DNA of 54,516 bases. Source: JAXMAR01 sp046350295 (GTDB lineage Bacteria; Planctomycetota; Planctomycetia; Gemmatales; Gemmataceae). The notes beneath the pieces were generated by a model. That model was not told the DNA's origin. It made no database searches and worked only from the letters and a program-made list of their open reading frames with translations. Where the stretch lies: assembly GCA_046350295.1 (NCBI GenBank), contig JAXMAR010000048.1, positions 1 to 54,516 on the forward strand, in the 5' to 3' direction. Positions 50,347-54,516 of the stretch are shown in pieces. Position 1 is the stretch's first letter, and each line of letters begins with the position of its first letter. The position numbers and the translations under genes were made by a program.

Positions 50347-53300
50347 CTACTCCACCCGAAGCAGGAAGCTCTCCGAATGGCTGTTGAATTCCGGGGCGTA
50401 CATGCACTGGATCTGGGCCATGCCGGTCTCGTAGGCGCCCTTGTGCACCACGCGCGTCGAGTACTCGAAGACGTACGTGCCCTTGGGCAGGTAATCGATG
50501 AAGAAGTGGCTGGCCGTGTCGCGTGTCGACTCGTAGTAGGTCAGGCCGTCCTGGAAGCGATACTGGGACAGCACGTTGACCGGCTCCGTGCCGCTGCCGC
50601 GGCTGTCCTTCAGGTGGACGTATTCCATGTCGCGGTCGACGCGCAGCTCGAGGCGGACGACCAGCTCATCGCCCACCTTCAGCGCTCCCTTCATCGGCTG
50701 CAGCGCCGGGCCCTTCTTGGTGTAGACCTTGGTGTAGATCTCCTTCCTGAGCTTGAGCGGCGTCCCTTCGTAAGCGGCGACCTTGCTCACGTCTTCGAGA
50801 TACTGCCAGTTGACGCTCCCCCAGGCGACCCCTTCGTCGGTCTTCTTCAGGGTGATGCTGCCGAGCTTGGGATTCACCTCGCCGCCGACGTAACGCTTCT
50901 CGAAGAAGCCCGTGCCGGCTTCCACCTTCTCGGCCTTGAGCGGCATGCCGGCGATCGTCACGTCGACCAGGACATCCGAGGCCAGGAGATCGGCGCCGCG
51001 CAGGAGCAGGGCGTAGACGGCGTCGGCCGTCGCCTTGGTCGTCTTCCAGTCCTGCGTCTGCTTCTGCTTGAGCAGCCAGACGCGGCAATCCTCGACCGCC
51101 TTGCCGTCTTTCATGACCTCGTCGAAGGCCTCGATCATCAGCGCCTGGGTTTCGATGGGGGCGCGGAACCACCACCAGGAGCGCTCGAGGTCGCGCCAGA
51201 ACATGCCCATCTCCTCGTCGCTGACGGCACGCTCCTTGATCGAGCGCATGATCGCCTCGGCCGCCTTCTGGTCGCCGAAGCGGGCCAGGGCCAGGGCGAG
51301 GTGTCCCTGCGATTGGCGGTGAGCCAGCGCCAGCCAGTGCGTGCGGGCCTGGCCGAGGAAGTAGTCGACCGCCTCCTTATGCCCGGCGGCGACGGGCCGA
51401 TCTTTCAGGAAGAAGCTGCGGCCGTACAGATACAGGGCGATGGTCGGACTCAGGTGGTTCTGCTCCGGCTTGCCGTGCTTGCGGATGTCGCGGTAGATCC
51501 GGTCGGCCCAGCCGTCGAGCCGCTCCAGGGAGCGCAGCGCCGGGCCCATGTCGGTATTGACGCCGAGGTGGCGCAACCGGCCGTAGCCGGTGGTGATGTA
51601 GAGGGTGATGTAATCGTTGGGCGGGCCGCTCGGGAACCAGGACCAGGCGCCGTCCGGCAGTTGCAGCTCGGCCATCTTGCGCTGGAGCCGGGCGAGCTCG
51701 TAGTCGAGCCGGTTGTCGTCAAAGAGGATGGCGACGTTGCGCCGCGCCTCGCTCTCCTTCTTGGCCTGGCGCAGCCAGGGCGTCTCCTCCAGGAGGACCG
51801 AGCGCAGGTCGGCGTTCTTCTCGAGCGGGCTATCGAGGGCGGGCGTGCCCTTCCATTGCTCGAAGACCTTGCGGATCTTCGGGTCCGACGTAGCGATGTG
51901 CCGGGCCAGGGCGTTGGCATAGAGCCGGTTGAAGCTCTGCTCGGTGCATTCGTGGGGGAACTCCATCAGGTAAGGCAGGGCCATCACGCCGTACCAGGCC
52001 GGGTTGGAGACGATCTGCACCACGACCTGTTGGTGCTTGAGCGTGTCGGACGAGCCGGAGGCGCGCAGGCGGGCGAAGTCGAACGTCTTGACGCCGGGCC
52101 CGCGAATGGGCAACGGCAGCGATTCGGTGACGAGCACGCGCTTGGACAAGACGGGCAGGAAGCCCTCTTCCCCGTCGGAGAGTTTGCCGCTCGTCGCGAC
52201 CGCCTTGTACGTCAGGACACCCAGGTCATCGGGGACCTTCAGGCGCCAGGCGTAGCTGCGCGACTCCTTGGCCGGGATATCGAAGCTCTGATCGAGGGCC
52301 GTATTGCCCAGCAAGGCGTCCACGCTCTTGTCGGTTCGGGCGTCGGCCAACGTCAGGCGAACGATGCCGCTGAGCGGGCCTTCCGACTGGTTGGTGACCT
52401 TGACGGTGAACTCCAGGAGGTCCCCCTCGCGCAGGAAGCGCGGCGGGTACGGCTGGACCATCAGTTCACGGGCGGTGACGACGCTGTCTTCCAGGAAACC
52501 GCTCCTGAGCGCCTTGTCATGCGCGAAGCCCATGAACTTCCAGCGCGTCAGCGCCTCGGGCATCGTGAACACCATCTTAACCACGCCTTCTTCACTGGAG
52601 ACGAGCTGCGGGAAGAAAAAGGCGGTCTCGCTCAGGTTCTTGCGCGGCGTCACGCTCGCCGGGTCAGGCGTGGGAGACGCCGGTGGCGGCCCAGCGCCTT
52701 CCCTCCTGGCTCCGTCCGCGGCGGCGCGATCGGCGGACTTGGCGTCGCCGCGGGCCGAAAAAGCGGCCTCCGCGAAACGCAAGCCGCCTCGGCCGCCGAA
52801 CTCGTATTCGCGGAGGTTGGCCGTCAGATCACTCGGAAAGGCGCGGTAGGTCCAGTGCGTCTCCTTGTGCTTGACCGGCCAGAAGCCGAGCATGTGCTGC
52901 AGGGACAGCGCCTGGTTCTGGAACTGCGAGCTGACGCGCGAATGATCGTGGCGGAAGACGCCGAAACCTTTCATCCAGCGGTGCGGCAGATACGCGTCGA
53001 GCGATTCGTCATAAAGCGTGGCCACCATCTCGGCGACGGCCTTACGCGCGTCTGGCCCGGTGATGATGGCGGTCCAGGTTTCCTTGTGGCCGGGCTCGAG
53101 CTTGGAGACGAAGTGTTCCCAGCGGACCTTCAACTCCTTGTTGCTCCAGGGCACATCGACCTGCCGCGTTTCCAGGTAGGCCCGGTTCTCGCGGACGAAG
53201 GTGATGCGTACGCTGAAGCCGCCGCGCATCGCCTCGTCGACCGCTTGCTTGATCAGGACCTGCGTCTGGCCGGCCGGCGTCCAGTAGCTCTGCAGCAACT

Positions 53301-54516
53301 TGCCGCGGTGCTCGACCTCGACAAAGGCGCGGCCCGATTCATAGCCGGTACCCCACAAAGCGGTGAACTCGGCGCCCGGCTCGATCTGCCAGGTCGGGGC
53401 CGCGAACAGGCTCGGTACCTTGATGCCTAACGCCTTGGCGGCGGGATCGACAACATCGAGCGGCAGCTTGGCCGTGACCTTCTTGCCGAAGCGGTCCTGC
53501 GTCTCGAGGACGGCGCGATAGGCGCCGGTTCCCAGCTTGGCTTTGAGGATGGCCGCCCCCTTCTTGTCGGTCGTGAAGCCGCTCTCGAAGGCGACCTCGC
53601 CGAGCGCCCAGGACGCCGGATTGGATGGGTCGGGTTCGGGTTCCTTCTCCCGGTCCGCCGCAGCCGGCCCGAAACGACGCGGGAAAGGACCGCCGGATAG
53701 ATCTTTGCGGTGAACCCTGTCGGGCTGCTTGAGCCGGTAGACCTTGACGAAGCCCTCCGCCACCTGGCCTTCCCCGTCCAGCGTGGCGGTCGCGATCTTC
53801 AACTCGACCGGCTGGTCGGCGCGCTGCCACGGCGCCGCCGTGAGCGTCGCCTTGAGAGCGGTATAGCCGACGTTCACGTCGATTTGGCCGGAACGCGTTT
53901 CACCCGCGCTGTCGGTCACGTCGGCGCTGACCAGGTAATGGAAGGTCGGCTCATCCTTGGCGGGGACGCTCGGATCGGGCCGGGCCGGGAACTCGATGGC
54001 GAAGGAGCCGTCCGCCTTCGTCACCGTCGCGCCACGGGCGATCTCCTGGCTGACACCGGACCGCGGCACGCGCCACCAGTAGAACCCGCCCCACCAGTCG
54101 GGATAGCGGACCTGGCGAACGACGCGCCACTGCACGGGGGCGCCATCGACGGCGGCGCCCGTGTAGGCCAGCGCCTTCCCCTCCAGGTGGACGACATCAT
54201 TGAGCCGGGCCGCCTTTGTCGGCTTCTCCAGCTTGGTCAGGAACTTCGGCCGCTTGTACTCCTCGACGTTGACGCTCACGGCGCCGAACGGCTCGGCCTC
54301 GGTACGGATCGACACGGAGCCGGTGGCTCCCACGGCCGGCGCGGTGAAGCTGCCGGCGAAGGAGCCGAAATCATTGCTGCGCTGTGCGTGGCGGGCGACC
54401 TCCTTACCATTGTGGTCGGCGAAGATCACCGTCACCGCCTGGCCGGGCACGACCTTGTAGTCGTCCTTGTCCTGATCGACCTGGATGCACAGTCCGCGGT
54501 ACTGGATGGTCTGTCC
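50347..54516 (-). CDS. Alpha-2-macroglobulin family protein, N-terminus outside window
   Basis: The frame is open from the right edge to the stop at 50347, 1389 residues, so the N-terminus is missing. Macroglobulin-type beta domains fill the first part (VSVNVEEYKRPKFLTKLEKP, GYTALKATLTAAPW). A Pro/Ala-rich linker (PPPASPTPDPAS) precedes the A2M domain (AFFFPQLVSSEEGVVKMVFT, MPEALTRWKFMGFAHDK). The thioester motif CTEQ is present (Cys codon 51946-51948, in EFPHECTEQSFNRL). The alpha-alpha toroid follows (GAWSWFPSGPPNDYITLYIT), then the receptor-like end (YVFEYSTRVVHKGAYETGMA). Bacterial homologues trap foreign proteases at the cell envelope; this one keeps the thioester and should bind targets covalently. 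No PBP1C gene, the usual partner in proteobacteria, is seen. Confidence 0.93.
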   Translation of the reverse strand, partial: GQTIQYRGLCIQVDQDKDDYKVVPGQAVTVIFADHNGKEVARHAQRSNDFGSFAGSFTAPAVGATGSVSIRTEAEPFGAVSVNVEEYKRPKFLTKLEKPTKAARLNDVVHLEGKALAYTGAAVDGAPVQWRVVRQVRYPDWWGGFYWWRVPRSGVSQEIARGATVTKADGSFAIEFPARPDPSVPAKDEPTFHYLVSADVTDSAGETRSGQIDVNVGYTALKATLTAAPWQRADQPVELKIATATLDGEGQVAEGFVKVYRLKQPDRVHRKDLSGGPFPRRFGPAAADREKEPEPDPSNPASWALGEVAFESGFTTDKKGAAILKAKLGTGAYRAVLETQDRFGKKVTAKLPLDVVDPAAKALGIKVPSLFAAPTWQIEPGAEFTALWGTGYESGRAFVEVEHRGKLLQSYWTPAGQTQVLIKQAVDEAMRGGFSVRITFVRENRAYLETRQVDVPWSNKELKVRWEHFVSKLEPGHKETWTAIITGPDARKAVAEMVATLYDESLDAYLPHRWMKGFGVFRHDHSRVSSQFQNQALSLQHMLGFWPVKHKETHWTYRAFPSDLTANLREYEFGGRGGLRFAEAAFSARGDAKSADRAAADGARREGAGPPPASPTPDPASVTPRKNLSETAFFFPQLVSSEEGVVKMVFTMPEALTRWKFMGFAHDKALRSGFLEDSVVTARELMVQPYPPRFLREGDLLEFTVKVTNQSEGPLSGIVRLTLADARTDKSVDALLGNTALDQSFDIPAKESRSYAWRLKVPDDLGVLTYKAVATSGKLSDGEEGFLPVLSKRVLVTESLPLPIRGPGVKTFDFARLRASGSSDTLKHQQVVVQIVSNPAWYGVMALPYLMEFPHECTEQSFNRLYANALARHIATSDPKIRKVFEQWKGTPALDSPLEKNADLRSVLLEETPWLRQAKKESEARRNVAILFDDNRLDYELARLQRKMAELQLPDGAWSWFPSGPPNDYITLYITTGYGRLRHLGVNTDMGPALRSLERLDGWADRIYRDIRKHGKPEQNHLSPTIALYLYGRSFFLKDRPVAAGHKEAVDYFLGQARTHWLALAHRQSQGHLALALARFGDQKAAEAIMRSIKERAVSDEEMGMFWRDLERSWWWFRAPIETQALMIEAFDEVMKDGKAVEDCRVWLLKQKQTQDWKTTKATADAVYALLLRGADLLASDVLVDVTIAGMPLKAEKVEAGTGFFEKRYVGGEVNPKLGSITLKKTDEGVAWGSVNWQYLEDVSKVAAYEGTPLKLRKEIYTKVYTKKGPALQPMKGALKVGDELVVRLELRVDRDMEYVHLKDSRGSGTEPVNVLSQYRFQDGLTYYESTRDTASHFFIDYLPKGTYVFEYSTRVVHKGAYETGMAQIQCMYAPEFNSHSESFLLRVE

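Noticed and set aside
50377..53430. Open plus-strand frame of 1017 codons
   Set aside because: Antisense shadow of the macroglobulin gene; no recognisable motif, while the minus frame has the thioester and A2M signatures.

Overview
The window is a GC-rich stretch of bacterial chromosome that looks like a planctomycete of the Gemmata type (Gemmataceae). The lineage call rests on gene content: a giant LamG/SBBP/FG-GAP surface protein with a basic N-terminus followed by an LEPLEAR-type motif, a single-TM Ser/Thr kinase plus decayed kinase remnants, a planctomycete-style ECF sigma factor, a TAT-exported Gfo/Idh/MocA oxidoreductase, a BBP2-type porin with a Cys-rich N-terminal segment, Uma2 nucleases and an alpha-2-macroglobulin. 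This is inference; no marker gene allows a species call.

Layout. 1-11196 (minus): N-terminal 3732 codons of one giant secreted protein that runs off the left edge. 11560-20778: a loose run of plus-strand genes (SMP-30 lactonase, Glu/Leu-type dehydrogenase, ECF sigma factor, membrane hypothetical, zinc-ribbon/PQQ protein, secreted PQQ protein) with a minus-strand kinase and three decayed minus-strand fragments, two of them kinase pieces. 20858-33177: a urea island with two arms. The minus arm is urtABCDE (urea ABC transporter) behind a good sigma-54 promoter candidate; beside it lies a porin gene with its own terminator. The divergent plus arm is ureABC-ureF-ureG-ureD. ureE is absent, urtC is broken by at least seven frame changes and ureF by two. 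33507-33577: tRNA-Gln(CTG). 33698-44082: oxidoreductase, small secreted protein flanked by paired CCGTTT repeats, methyltransferase, M16-like protein without its zinc motif, GNAT, two Uma2 genes around a frameshifted acetyl-CoA synthetase, and a DoxX-like membrane protein with a large insert. 44194-45885: an unusual sigma-70 factor with N-terminal helix-turn-helix segments. 46664-50286: secreted hypothetical, HAD hydrolase, FabZ-like dehydratase, trmB. 50347 to the right edge (minus): C-terminal 1389 residues of a thioester-containing alpha-2-macroglobulin.

How the genes work together: the urea island is the one coherent system. The porin probably lets urea (or short amides) across the outer membrane, UrtA binds it in the periplasm, UrtBC with UrtDE import it, and UreABC, matured by UreFGD, hydrolyse it to ammonia and CO2. 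The sigma-54 promoter suggests nitrogen control. The frameshifts in urtC, ureF and acs keep recognisable protein sequence in every frame, so they are either recent lesions or sequence errors; the raw reads decide.
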